Of a DNA stretch of 64,000 nt, positions 1 to 16,715 are shown in pieces. Both the position numbers and the translations under genes were made by a program. The notes below the pieces were generated by a model, which ran no database searches, was not told where the DNA came from, and worked only from the letters and a program-made list of their open reading frames with translations. Location: NCBI GenBank assembly GCA_022925895.1, contig JAKSYS010000247.1:1-64000 (forward strand), written 5' to 3'. This DNA is from Fragilaria crotonensis. Its lineage: Eukaryota > Bacillariophyta > Fragilariophyceae > Fragilariales > Fragilariaceae. The first letter of the stretch is position 1, and the number at the start of each line of letters is the position of its first letter.

Positions 1-548
1 AACTTTCACGGTCGTAAAGGTGTACTGTCTGTATGTATTCAATTTCTTTTGATACCTGCGTACTCTTCGATGTTTGTCATTCCCACGTGTGCAATTCTAC
101 ACAAAACTCAGCCACCTTTCAACCTACGCATTTCACGACACGTGGTCGAGCACGTGTCATCGAATGTATGTTATATACCTTCATGAGCATTAATAAAAGA
201 GAAGCGGCCAAATCAGATACAGTACAGAACAAAAAAGTTAACAATCTCATGGTTTCGCATGGAGTAGCATACCTCGTAAATAAACGTGTGTTCCTCTCTA
301 TATGTATTTGGATTGAGCGCATGCATCTGTGTTCATATGGATCGACGACGGATGGATGAACAAATAAGAGATACGTACCGCGCATAACTCTGAGTTCATT
401 CACTTGTGAGCAAGTGTCCGACTACGCTACAAACACTAAATGTCAAGTTGGAATTAGATTCTCTGCCCGTTTCCTTGCCAACACATCGGAATTCGCGTCT
501 CCGCGTGTTTCCTTTATAACTACGTTATAACATACTCCGTACTCCACA
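1..548. other. Spacer upstream of iron permease
   Basis: No supportable gene. Open frames here have low-complexity, non-conserved translations. The only structure I see is a short perfect inverted repeat just before the permease start, listed separately. Confidence 0.5.
514..530. promoter_or_regulatory. Inverted repeat TTATAAC-TAC-GTTATAA before permease
   Basis: Two perfect 7-bp arms are separated by 3 bp and end 18 bp before the ATG at 549. The position suits a 5'UTR hairpin or a dimeric-factor site for the iron permease. No function is demonstrated, and an AT-rich palindrome can arise by chance. Confidence 0.3.
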
Positions 549-1572
549 ATGAGCAGCAGCAATGACGAGGGTCTTTTCAGCATTGCCATTGCCACCATTT
601 TCGCGCGTGAAATGTTGGAGGGGAGCCTGATTGTTTTGAACTACAGGTCGTGCATCATCATGACGGCTGTGGACGACGAAACTAAGAAAGCGCAGCTTCG
701 TGCTGTGACAGTGGCGGCTCTCTTTGCTGCCTTTGTCGCAATCATAGTCATCATCGCAGCGGCCATCCCCCTGTGGTTGCTGTCCAGTGAGCTTGACCCA
801 CATGTTGAGGACATTATCGAAGGCTTTGCCAAGGTTGTTGGAGCTGTGGCTGTTCTTCAGCTATCCCTGAAGATACCCGTATGGCTGGGATTATACAAAA
901 AGATCCCGCTCCTTCCCTGGAGGGCACACGTTGTGAGGTGGTGTAATAGGTCATTCGAAGAGAAAAAGGAGCAAGACATTGGGCCGACGATCAGTGAAAT
1001 TCGCTTCAACGTTGCTTGGAACATTTGGAGAGAAGTTGCTGAATGTGGCGCCTTCCTGCTCCCCTTTTTCTTCAGGGAAGTCTCGCTGCAATACCAATAT
1101 CGGCATTGGTTGGTATCCTGATTTCCTCATTTCTTGCCGTTCTGATTTACATTGCGAACAACAGAATGAAGAGCAAGATCGGAATTACAGTGTTTATGTC
1201 AGGCTTGATGCTTCAACTTTCGGTAGGCCTCTTTACCCATGGATGCAACGAGTTTGAAAAAGTGTGGGGCATGACGCCAATCGTGTATGAGATTCCAGGC
1301 CAGTTTTGGAATGACCATGCATTCCCAATGACCATCCTGCGCCCATTCGGCTACTCTAACACCAGGACAGTATTACAAATATGCTGCTTCTGGATTTGGT
1401 TGGCATTTGGTCTTTTCTTCATTATGTGAAGTGGCGCAACACAAAGATTGCTCTAGCTCAACAGATCGACCGAGAACAGAGCGACATCGCACCAGCCGGG
1501 CCGACTCCGAAACATGTGACGATACGTGCGCATGATTTGTGCTTCAGGAATCGAGTTCGGGATTCGGCGTGA
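549..1572 (+). CDS. FTR1-family iron permease (two frame breaks)
   Basis: Membrane iron permease of the FTR1 family, expected to move ferric iron across the plasma membrane or an endomembrane. About 341 residues with several hydrophobic helices. The family's first iron-binding motif appears as REMLEG near residue 20 and the second as WREVAEC near residue 160, which is the form I expect in diatom FTR1 proteins rather than the canonical REGLE. The reading frame changes near 1064-1078, in a CCCC/TTTTT run, and again near 1412-1426, in a T-rich run. Each break is explained by one missing base, after which the protein continues in register with the family and total length divides by three. A 3' splice-like tract (cccctttttcttcag) lies at the first break, but splicing there would delete the second motif region. 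Sequencing indels are the simplest reading, a recent pseudogene the alternative. Convergent with the bZIP gene downstream. Confidence 0.75.
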
Positions 1573-1857
1573 AAGCAATGTCATTCAACCTATAGTATGT
1601 TCACTAACAAACAATATCTTGCATGTTGCCGCATTATCATTGAACATTTCGCCCTCCAGCTAGTTTATGTTTTACTGGTTTTGCGAACTGTCTGACTCAT
1701 TCGAACACGACTCTGGAAACTCATGAGTTGGAGAAGCAGGTGCTGAAAGCTCTGAATAAACATGCAGCAAGTGCGTGACATCGTCGTTCGAACTATGGTG
1801 AAAAAAGCATGTGAGTTGTGAACAAAAACACTTTCATGTGAGTCAGGTCATCGAAAC

Positions 1858-4446
1858 TTACTTTGTGAGAGGATACGAGCTGACGAAGGCAACAAAGGCT
1901 CTGCCTTCCTTATCATAGTGGATGTTAGTGGAACACGCACAGTTCCCTTTCGCAACCTCTTCAAACTTGTGGACTGGTTTTCCCGGTCGCATTGCAGCGT
2001 CAGGACTGGTTCCCGGGCCATTCAATGCATTCAAGCTGCTACCTTCAACTTCCATTTGTGTATACTTAGTAGTTCGCGTCCATGCTTCGTTAACGCTCAC
2101 GATCAGGAATGGATACTTGGCAAGCGTAATCACTCGAGCTTCGTGAACATTTGGAGCCAGAGCCATCTCTAAACTCCCTGGCACAACCTGCACCACGTTG
2201 TCAGAGCCGCAAGCACGTTGGAGTTGCTGCATGAATCCCATGGCGTCATACACAATCTCAATGCTGACGAGCTTATTCCGCTGCGAAAAGTTGCACCTTA
2301 GCATACCCGGCATCACACACTCAGAAAGCGCGCCAGACAAAACAGCGCCTTGCGTGCGGAAGACGAATGGACACATCAAGTTGTCTTCTGTTAAAAGCAT
2401 GTCGTCTTCGTTCACATGATAGTAAGCTCGGATTTGATGAGTGGTCTTTGATGATCTTGACGACGTCGTGACCATGTCAGGTGCAATCATATTAGAAACT
2501 CCAAGCGAGGTGGGTGCCGGATCAGCTCTAATGGCTGTTTGGCAGTTGTGAGTGGACGACGAGCTTACTGTCGTTGGGCCAGAGATTGGTTTCAGCTCCT
2601 GGGGCAACGTGGTCGTATTCGTGGTCGACGGAGTTCGGGTTTTCGATGTTCGCAGCGGTATTAGTGAGCTGCGGGGAGCAGTTGCCTTTTTCCCAATGCC
2701 AACGAAAGGTGGAAGAGGCACTGCAGGTGCGAGATTTAAACGACCGTTTCCGACGCGGCTGGGAGGTCCGGCAATCGGTCTGATGCTATGAGATATTCCG
2801 CCTTTCAAGGCAATATTCGGTGGCAATGCGGAGCGCTGCGTAGGCCGTCTCAAGCTAGAATCTGATGCTGTCGGATTGGTTGGCTGATTGCACTGAGAGT
2901 CTTCAATCTTTCTCCTCTTCGCCGGCGCTGGGTCTGAATCGAGAACGGATGGCTTCTCTTCCTCACCCGATGAAGAATCAGTGCAAGCTCGCTTTCCATT
3001 TGCCCCGTTAGCTGCGCCGTTCGACTCCTCCGGTGAATCACTGGGACTTCCCTCAGAATCCCCGAGCATGGGGTCGGGAAGCGCAGGGGCGTCATAGTCG
3101 TGAAAGTCGTTCGACGATCCCTGCTGTAAGTTGCGACGACCTTCATCGCTACTGCCACTAGAAGAACTAACTTGCTTCGGCCCACCAGTCGTAAACGTAC
3201 CATCAGATTTGTTCTTCTTCAGTGTGGCGGCCAAGACTCGTTGTCTCTCCTCTTCGCCACCGGAACCATTTGATGACCCAGAACTTGAAGACAAGCTTGA
3301 AACCCCGTTTTGCTGTTGTGAGCTGTCTTCGCCTATACTACTTGGGAAGTGGGACAGTCTCGGTCTCGCGCCCTCGCGGCTGAGGACCTCCTCCCGTTTC
3401 AATTGCATCCAACGCGAACTACGAGACCCCACGCCCTCAACCATGACAGATAAACTTGCAGCATCCGCAATCACTGCATCGATTCCGCGAGAAATGCGAC
3501 ATTCTTGCTCAACTTCTGCTCGCCGGAAACATCGATACGGAGTGACGGGCTGCCTCAGCCAAAAGTCATCTTCGATGATTGTGGACCACTTCCTTGGATC
3601 ACTCTCGAAATTAGAATGATACTGGAGAAAGCTTCTAACGACATCCCGTCGGACACCTTGCACTTCTGACAAGAGTTGGATCGCAACGCGCCTCTTTCTA
3701 ACTTCTTCCGTCCTTTCGGCATGTAGTCCTTCTACCAACTCCTTTAGTTTTTGGACGTACGCCTTCTTTCGGAGCCGAGTCGAACGTGCATGCTCTCTGT
3801 TTCGGTCTCGATTTTGCCTTGCCTTTTCCTGTGGCGTCAATTCGGCTTTTTGGTCCTTGCTTTTGTCGACATGTTGCGAAGCGTTATTATTATTCGGCAT
3901 TCTTCTGAGGCGCAGCTGCTGTCGAGGCGGCAGCAATTTTGACATTCGTCATCGAGCTTGAGAGAGGAGGAATAGGTTGCGTGGAACTCCTGTTAGTGTG
4001 CTTGGAACCGGAACTTGAAAAGCAAACCCTTGGCTCATCATTTGTTGCACCGTTGCAGTGTTTGGCGCCAGCTGCTGGTGTTGTGGTAAATTGGGCAGTA
4101 CTTGTTGCAAGTAATGCGGTTGTTGCTGTTGTAAATGATGGCTGGGCTGTGCCATCACGTACCCGTTTTGATTATCCATCATGGTTGGCATATTTGAAAC
4201 CATGCCACCGCCACCCTGGACAGCATGCTGAGATGGATACATCGAAGACATCCCGATGAGGGCTTCGGGGTTGTTAAGCATGGTGATACCGGGAAACAGT
4301 GGCGCAGCCGAAGCCGCTGAGGCAAGCGTTGGATTGCCAAGAAACCCCAATAGATGTGGCGCAACCTGGGGATTAGCTTGCGCTTGAGCAGAATTAGGCT
4401 GCTGCTGAGTTGGTGTTGTTCGAGGCTGGGTTTGGTCCTGTGACAT
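1858..4446 (-). CDS. bZIP-PAS transcription factor (frame-interrupted N-terminus)
   Basis: Nuclear transcription factor of the stramenopile bZIP plus PAS-like class. The start chosen is the ATG at 4446 (MSQDQTQ), which opens a Gln/Pro/Asn-rich activation-type region. The main uninterrupted part, from the ATG at 3945, has 695 residues. Its basic region NREHARSTRLRKKAY and leucine zipper lie at about residues 45-85, a Ser-rich disordered middle follows, and a conserved C-terminal PAS-like domain (MCPFVFRTQ, ECVMPGMLR, PFLIVSVNEAW) spans about residues 515-690. The N-terminal part is in the same frame but ends at a stop at 3949-3951. Between about 4020 and 3890 another frame is open and low-complexity, so a pair of compensating indels, at AAAA (4018-4021) and at the AAT repeat (3884-3895), would join the two parts. 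Otherwise translation starts at 3945 or 3906. Ligand unknown. Confidence 0.8.
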
Positions 4447-6480
4447 TTTTCTGAGCGAAAACGTGTGAGTTAGAGATGCTGGCTGAGTACAGTGTACAGT
4501 CGTGACGAGAACTGGCACATGCTTGCGATGTTACATTCAAAGTGCGTAAAGGTTCCCAATTCGCGGTCGGACAAATAAGTTACTTAGGAGCATAAAACGT
4601 TCAAGTGCGTACGGTTCTCACGTGACGAAAAAACAAGGCCGGCTGGCGACTAGACTTCACCTGCGGTGGATGCATCGCAACACGTTCCACCATGGCTCTC
4701 ACCAACGTTCGTCAATCGTTAAAACCGCAATCGAACAGCTTGAGGAGTCTGCTTCTCCAACTAGAAATCACCGTGCAATTGTCAAAGTGATGATTGCAGG
4801 AGAAGGTATGAACAAGCAACGCGATACCAGACATGCCGACAGACACGTTCCCAATCAAATCAAGTTCAGTCACTTCCCAGTCTCAACATAGGATACAAAT
4901 ATGGATGATCGATCGCAATCAGAGATCCATGAACTATTCGCCCTGTGTCTTTCACACGTGGATTCCAGGTCTTTAACCCTACGGGAATGCGATCAATGGC
5001 ACACGTAATAACAAAGGCTCACCTTCGACTGTTCCGTTTCTGTTTTGTTCAAGAGTAGAACCACTTGATGCTTTGATTCTTCTTAACTAATTTCGAGGTT
5101 TGACAAAGAGATTGCCTTCGACACCGCTTCTTATTGTGTTTGTGATCGACCGAATGCAAGTGATTGGCATTGATTTGTGTTGTTCGTTTTGTGTGGCGTC
5201 CTTGAATTTATGTTGTCGTGTGTTATGTTTGGGTGAAGAACCGAACCAATACGTACATCTACTGCCCCCACAATCGTACGTCCAACCAATCAAAACTATG
5301 TGCCTTGCAAACGAACGTGACTCTGGCCAATGAGAGATTCTTATTCAATGATGTCATGCGCTGGGATTCTTACATACAGCATCAGGCCTCTCAGCCCCGC
5401 GGAGGCGTTCTCTTCGTTATTTAGTGAAAAATATAGCCTGACTATCCTCGTGTTTCATTTTACCAGCTGGTTTTGTGATCGGTTTTGTCTATGATGCAGA
5501 CAATGTCTTCCTCTTAAACATAAAATAACCTCCAGGCTATCATGGCGCCACCTGGCGTTGCACCTGCTCACTCTGACCTACTGTCTCATTTTTATACGGA
5601 GGACATGACTTTTCCTACGAACGGGAGTGCCAATCCGAAAATGCAACGTGTACTAACATACTCCGAGAACATGGAATGCATATAGCCATATAACATATTA
5701 TAATGCATCACATCGCCACTATATTTTTTGAGTTCGCCCATGGATGAAAAATGCAGCGCTTTGGAGAGCAATGAGGAATCATAAAAACAAAGGAGGACAG
5801 AAAGATCATCTAACTAGACCTAGAACCGAAGTCTTGCAGAGTAGAGCCTCCGATCCAATGCACTGGTTTCTTTGGGTCTCAACATGACGCTGTTTTGGTA
5901 AAGCACGAGCGAAGGGCTAGCTATGCTGTACCAGCCTCGTTGCTTCAGCCTCATAACGATGCTGCGACTTCATTTTCATGAGTTGACGAGAGGTCGGTTT
6001 GGTTAATCAGCATCATCTGTGAGTCCTTCCCCACATTAGGCCGGCATTGCATGAGTCACCTGGTCTTGTGCAACCAGCAGAAGGAGGTTTGATGTAATAC
6101 GTGAGTATGTTCTCATCGATGTAATATTTGAGGGCGTTTTCATTTAACGATTGACCTCCATTAGTCCGAATCGTCGTGCTTCCCATATTGTGGTATCAGG
6201 TACTGGAGTACTGGAGTATCGCTTTAGGTATTGATGGGTAGAACATCCATCTATACTCTGTACATGCTGTCCCTCAAAAGATGTATTCAACTCTCTACAG
6301 AGAACATGCAGAGGAGAGGAGAGAAGTTACTACGGTACTTGTAGTCGCCAGGGTCTACTCGTACTGTATCCCTCCGACCTATAGCAAAGTACTGGGCTAT
6401 AACAGAGGCCGAATCAGTACATGTACATATGCCGGAGCTAGTAGCTACCTGCTATATTTTGTAACACTCTACTAGAGTCT

Positions 6481-6516
<36 letters not shown>

Positions 6517-6634
6517 CTGGAACAAAAAACGGTTATTTCAGTGAGGCCGGAACCCGGAGTTCACATTGCATACGACATCTGGCTGCTGGCTGATGGCTAA
6601 CCGGCTGGATGACGCGAGAGAAGAGTGATGAGAG
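4447..6634. other. 2.2-kb spacer without recognisable gene
   Basis: Several open frames of 60-90 codons occur on both strands, but none has recognisable domains or plausible splice-linked partners. The right half has GTAC-centred palindromes and, at its end, a short 7-bp tandem repeat. A non-coding RNA or fast-evolving short gene cannot be excluded. Confidence 0.5.
6482..6516. repeat. Tandem repeat (GTAGGCA)x5
   Basis: Five contiguous 7-bp units GTAGGCA, the fourth reading GTAGGCG, about 120 bp before the start of the MYND/MSS51-like gene. A minisatellite-like array in the promoter or 5'UTR. Confidence 0.85.
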
Positions 6635-8510
6635 ATGCGAGATGCGAAATGGTTGTCACTCAACCGGGTGAATCGCTGCCAACACGATGTTGGGTACGTC
6701 CACCTTGATGACGGGATGACAACTTTTACATACATTCACATACCTTGTCGAATAGATCAAGAACTGCAAGAGCGCTGCGTAACTGGAGAATGCGAAGACG
6801 AGCCAGAAGCAACGGCGACTGCTGAGTGGTTTGGGAGACAGGCGCGAGTCAAACTTACCCTTTTAGTCCGACCATCTGCCGGGTCAGTTCCTGGCCTATT
6901 CGCCTACTCGGGCAGCGACGAATCGCCAAACGTCCGGGCCACAAGGCTTGCCATGGCTTGCGGTCATCTGTCGCTTCGATTCCGCGGCGATGTCCTCCTC
7001 TTCCGTCATTTCCAGACTTCCCTATCGCTTTCGGATATATACGGTGCGGCATGTGTCAGTCCTGATTTAAGGGAGTCCGTTCATCGACAATTAGGCAGTT
7101 CCACACCCATACCACCTTGGATAATACGGGCGACGCAGCAAAACTATCACGATTTCTCTGCACTTAAAGAATTTGCAGTGGCCATGAGTGCTTCAAACTC
7201 TGGTCAAAATGGTTCAGACGTGGACGACAGTGATTCGGATGAGGACGTTACATGCAGCCTCGAAGATATCGATAAGTCGGATCAAGGCGTGCCTCGTCAG
7301 TTTGTCGCAAAGACACCTCTCTGTCTAGAATGCCGACGACCGTGCAGTGTCATGTGTCCAGATTGCCAAGGTTGCTACTTCTGTGCGCCTCCCCGAACCT
7401 GCAGAATCACTTGTTGGTCCCACGATTGCGTCTGTGCGACGTGGAAAGTTTACACTGAGCGAAGGTCTAGGCTTAAGGAATTCCCCTTCGACACTTGGCA
7501 TTTGCAACTTTTGACCAGGGAAAATGAACTCTCAGAAGAGCCCTGTCGGCGATTTCTAGAGGAACACTTGGGTCTAACATACAGTAAATCAAGCTGGTGG
7601 CGAACTGAAACTGACGGTTGGGCAGGAGGCCAGAGCGAGAGTGCGAAAATGGTGGATCCATCCATCCGGCAGTCATACAATGACGGCTTTGCTCCTGCAT
7701 TGGACATTCCTCCGGAAAGGCGCCCCACTGTCTACGAAAGCGCTGGATTTCCAATCAACGAGGTCGGCTTCATGCAGCTTTCATCTTGGAAAGACTACTT
7801 CCAACTGCGAACCATCCCGCTCACAAGCCCTGTTGCAATTTTACTTACTTTTCCTCTCACGGTGTATCATGCAATTGCTACCTTTGGACACGTACCAGTA
7901 ACTGTTGCGCGGATGCTAAAGCGTCCAATGCGCCTTCACCTTGTTGGTGTCGAAAAGGAACTGAATTTTCTGGACATCTTTCAGGAGGTGGGATACCTGC
8001 TGCCAGAGGATTTTGAGGTGAGTTGGTGTGACATGGTCGCTCCCATCGCATCCATCTCGACTAAATCCATTACCGTTCCAGCTTGAGATGGTCTTCGTGG
8101 TCCGAAGAGACATGCTGCCGCCCAAGGCGCAGACAAGCCTGAAATGGACACGATTGACGAACAATCTAACAGTTAGTGTCGTAAGCGGCACATATGGTGG
8201 TGATGATTTGGATCCAAACTTCGATTGCGGCACTGGTGCACCCGACATGATTGTGGGTCTGAATGCTGGGCTCTTCGCATATGCATCGTGGAGGAGCGTT
8301 ATCGAGTACCTATACGGCCACAAGGGAGTTGTCGGAGTCTTCACTGACTACAACGAACACTCTGGAATATATTGCGCCGCGGTGGGCGGAGCATCCGACT
8401 TGTATGTCAATCCCTTTCGACAGCCTCGGGCCATGCCGGTTTACAGCATGAATCTACCCCAATTCAGCAACGGTTTCATCTATTTATACAATAAACAGGA
8501 GCTGGAGTAG
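6635..8510 (+). CDS. MYND zinc finger / MSS51 C-terminal domain protein
   Basis: Two exons, 6635-8017 and 8082-8510, are separated by a 64-nt phase-0 intron (GTGAGT to TTCCAG). Joining them restores a continuous 603-residue protein. A Cys/His cluster of MYND type (CLECRRPC, then MCPDCQGCYFC, ending WSHDCVC) spans about residues 230-275. The C-terminal half has the signature of MSS51-like C-terminal domains: HLVGVEKEL, then LPEDFE, with a conserved NAG pocket (MIVGLNAGLF) in exon 2. Proteins with this architecture include mitochondrial MSS51/ZMYND17 but are much broader in protists, so a role in mitochondrial translation is not implied. The first ATG in frame was taken; a second at residue 28 is possible. 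An acidic Asp/Ser stretch (about residues 195-215) precedes the zinc finger. Confidence 0.8.
8018..8081 (+). other. Spliceosomal intron, 64 nt
   Basis: Begins GTGAGT and ends TTCCAG. Removal joins DFE to LEMVFVV in phase 0 across the MSS51-like domain. It is typical of the short introns in this window. Confidence 0.85.
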
Positions 8511-13081
<4,571 letters not shown>

Positions 13082-13102
13082 TACACTATTAAGTTGCATA
13101 CC

Positions 13103-16097
13103 TTAACTTCTGCGTCCAGATTCGCTGCTGTTCGCATTTTCACCGTCTTCGCCAGATGGCGGGGGTGCAGGTTGGCCCAGAGTTCGATTTTCGGATATGC
13201 GCGCATGGTATCGTTGCAACCACAGATATTGAGCCTCTTCAGCACGCCTTTGTTGCTCCTCCGGGTTGTCCCCCCCGAGGGAAGAAAGTTGTCCATGCGA
13301 CGGGCCAACTGGTGGCAGTGATTGCTCGTAAGCGCCAAGAATACTGGCAGTCGCGCTCATATCGGGATCAAGAGTCGAACGGCTCAGCATTCTTCGTAAC
13401 TCTGTCGAAAGACCCATGTCGGTGTAGTGCAATACGCTTTGTGCGGATTGATTTGGTCCTATCTGAGACAGCATGCCTTGCCTTGGAACGGTTGAAACGC
13501 CTCCAAAGGAATCATGCAAGGAAAAGGGAGGCGGGGTAATCTGACGGTTTCTTGGAGGAGGAGCCAGCGGCGGAATTCGAAGTGGGGATGGAAGACTTCT
13601 TTCATTAATCGCCAATGGAAAATTCTGCTCAACACTGGAGACAACTGGAGATGCGGCACCCCCACCACCGCTATCTGCACCAGACGGCTGCGGCGAGTGC
13701 CCCCCGATGTAGGATTCGCGAAGCGCCACCATAAGAGGGGATTCCGTCTGGTTTCGTTGTTGCATTCTCGCCAAAGTCTCAAGCTGACGAACCGCTGCTT
13801 CCAAATGCTGCTGTTGCTCTACGGCGAGCGCTCTTGATTCGACCTCCTTAAAGTGTTCAACTCTGTCTAATAGGGTCTGCCCAGATTTCGTCGACGTCCA
13901 GTTCGGATGGCAGGCCTTGAAGCTAAAGAAACTCTTTTCCATCTTGCCATGATAGGCCTTAGGCTTGGGATGCAATCTTGTCGCAGCTTCCACATTCTGG
14001 AGCTCAGCTACCGACGCTGCAACATTTCCTCGAGTATCACCCATCGTCTTTCCCTCGAAGCTATCGTCGCCGAACGTATCAAAATCAAATGTAGAATATC
14101 CGCAAAGGTCACCAGCGCCGGGTACCTCTGCCTTGATCGTCATGACGAATTCGCAAACGTCCTCCGCACAGCGAGGCAACGAGTAGCAGAGGATCAAGGG
14201 AGCCAACACCAACGCAATCAGTTCGTGGACAAAAATTGTGGTCTTGTTGGTGAACATCGATTTCACAATCGACATCGTTTTCATATCGTATCCCTTTCGT
14301 TTCCAAGTGTCAGGATAATGATGAGTATGAGTCGCCATGAGGGTAAGCGCCTGGTCCATCTCTTCGTTGAGGTTCCAAATGTAGCGTGTATGCGTCTCTG
14401 GATCTGGGAGCATCGATTTTCCAGCGGAATAGCACATTGTCGCTATGCCAACGAACCAAAGTAGGTTGAAGTTTCCAATCTTTACGTGCAGGAGAATGGC
14501 ATCGTTCACAGCAGCAAGTCCAAACAATAAAGCAGCGAATGCTCCTCCGACGAATGCGAGGATGCGACCGACCGTTGTAGTGACTTCACTCTGCCTGAAG
14601 AGTTTCAAATACTCTTCCGTCGCTTCATAAGAAGGGCCCAGTCGTCGTTCAAAAAAGTGGGGAAGCTCATTGAATTCACGAAAAGTCCACCTGGCAGCCA
14701 ACGACCACTCCTTGGGCCCAAGATATTGCTTTCTTGACTTCCAATCGTATCCATTCTGCATAATGAAATGCAAGACCATGAAGAAAGCAAGAAACGGAAG
14801 GAAGACGGCATGAGCCAAGCCACATATTAGGAAACGTCGCCTGAGCGACTTCGGATCCAGATAGAATCCAGGGCGAATCTGGAATTTGTGATTGTACATA
14901 TAGTTCAAAACGCAAAAGTAGATGGCCCATTCGAGCGATTTGCAGTAAATGACTTGCGGTACGAACGGAACGTGCAAGTCTAGTAGACCGCGATTAAAGA
15001 AGGCAACCATGAAGTTGTCCTTTCGGAGGATACGTTGAGAAATGACAAGTGCATCCAGGATTCCTTGACCGTGAATGGTGATTTGGTAGTCTCCCTTTTC
15101 CTGGAGTTCAATCAGTTTTGAAACCACGTCACGATCCCAATCCACCGCTCCACCTTCCAAGCGCTGTTCGCTAATACCCAACCTGTCTTCAAAGAATTGC
15201 TTCGTTTTAAAAGCGTCTTGGACTGTTCGCCAGAAGGACCATATAGAGAACATTCCATATGCGGTAAAGAGGATGCAGTAGAGGATGACGATGCAATTCC
15301 ACAAGGAAAAGTGTGAAAATGGCTGTGTTCGACGAGGCAAGCGTATCCCAGTGAGTACACGTTTTGACCAGATAGCGACAAAGAAGAAGTATCGATCTCA
15401 CCTTCTGAATCAAGTAGTCGCCAAACTTGGCTTTGCAAGATTGTTCGTCTGTGCACTTGATAAGTTCTTGCCAGTCCACGAACGCAAATAGAATGACGGA
15501 CAGCCAGAGCGTGACAAACAAGGAAACCAGATCAGCAATACCCTTCCCCAGAATGGGCGTCATACCGCGTTGATAATAGTAGTTATAAAGCGACTGGCGT
15601 GTAATATCGTCAGACTTTGGATGAGCGCGCTACAAATACAAGCGCTTGCAATCTTCATTTTTGACACAACTTACCGAAAAGAACACATCAAGGTTGCTAA
15701 CCGCACCCCAAGTGTCTTCCTGAGCCTTGGGGAGTCGAAAATTTTCCAAGAAAACAAAGCCACCCCTTTGAGGGGCCGCGTGGGGAAATTCTTGGTAGCC
15801 GTCTCCAGATTCGAATCCTTGCAACAAGGGTTCGTCGTGAAACAAGCCAAAATCAGACAAATTCGGTGACTCGTTAACAACAGGTTTATACTGAAAGGAG
15901 ATAGCAGCTCTCTCAGCAGCGGAAAGAATCGAATGCACTGTTTGTTGGAGAAAACTTGTCGACTGAGTTTGATTCAAATGTTGTTGAATCTCCCTTGATT
16001 GCTGATGGTGAAGTTCTTCAGAACAATTTTCTGTGAGCTACGGTCTTCAAGCATCATTTCTTTCTCCGATTCTAAAACTTACCGTCCCATACTCCAT
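13103..16097 (-). CDS. ATG9: Autophagy protein ATG9
   Basis: Lipid scramblase that supplies membrane to growing autophagosomes. Exons on the minus strand: 16097-16083 (tentative), 16001-15675, 15593-15402 and 15322-13103, separated by introns of 79-81 nt with GTAAGT or GTGAGA donors and CAG acceptors. About 917 residues. The family core is clear: LYNYYYQRG after the second intron, several membrane helices, WTFREFNELPHFFERRL, and KMEKSFFSFKACHPNW. The C-terminal third is a Ser/Pro/Gln-rich disordered tail, as in other ATG9 proteins. An ATG at 16131 (MDNSLIPVDEDHG) would give a more protein-like N-terminus but is one base out of phase with the next exon; the ATG at 16097 is in phase. Convergent with beta-galactosidase, leaving 21 bp between stop codons. 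Confidence 0.92.
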
Positions 16098-16131
16098 GAT
16101 CTTCATCCACAGGGATCAAACTATTATCCAT

Positions 16132-16715
16132 TTCTAATCTTTCTGGAAATACTCGTGTTCACAGAGCGCAAACCCCCTCCTTCAATGTTAACTTAGAGTT
16201 GTAATGACACGTTTGACAGATTTCTCATCCTTCTTTATTCTCGCGTTCAAGAATTTGATGGAAGGATGGGAGGGCGACGCGCGTCGTGACAACGATACAG
16301 GAGTAGCGATATTTCATACAGTACAGTCGTGTGGTTTATGAATCGACGTAGTATCAGGTACGATAGTAGCAGTACGCCAGGACTGCACGTCAATCGGGTA
16401 CAGTACATTTTTTCATACAATTTTGTCACCATGCTCAAAGTACTAAGCTGACCAGTACAATTGTAATGGAGTACTGTACTGCTACCAGGCACTCAACGGG
16501 ATACTGAAATACCGCCAAGCGATTCTAATACTGGAATCGTGTTGAGTACTGGAGTACTAACCTACTGTCTAGAGTAGTAGGCCGTTCGGCGACAAATCCT
16601 GAAACTTGCCTCCAGCCTGACTTCCTTATCACTGCTCAATCAAAACCAACAACGACACATATCCCCATGGAACGACATCCTGTGCTATCAGAATCGCGGG
16701 AAGCCTACCTCTGCA
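16132..16715. other. GTAC-rich intergenic spacer
   Basis: Divergent promoter region between ATG9 and the next gene. No gene seen. I count about 11 GTAC sites within 16321-16560, including GTACTGTACTG and AGTACTGGAGTACT. Confidence 0.55.

Noticed and set aside
33-359. 108-codon open frame at the left edge
   Set aside because: No domain, no splice-linked partner, and an overlapping open frame of equal quality on the other strand.
1043-1077. Intron at the first FTR1 break (ending cccctttttcttcag)
   Set aside because: Splicing would remove the second iron-binding motif region, whereas a one-base indel keeps the full family length.
4622-4891. 89-codon frame in the 4.5-6.6 kb spacer, plus others at 5087-5424
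   Set aside because: Short, of similar length on both strands, composition not protein-like, no recognisable motif.
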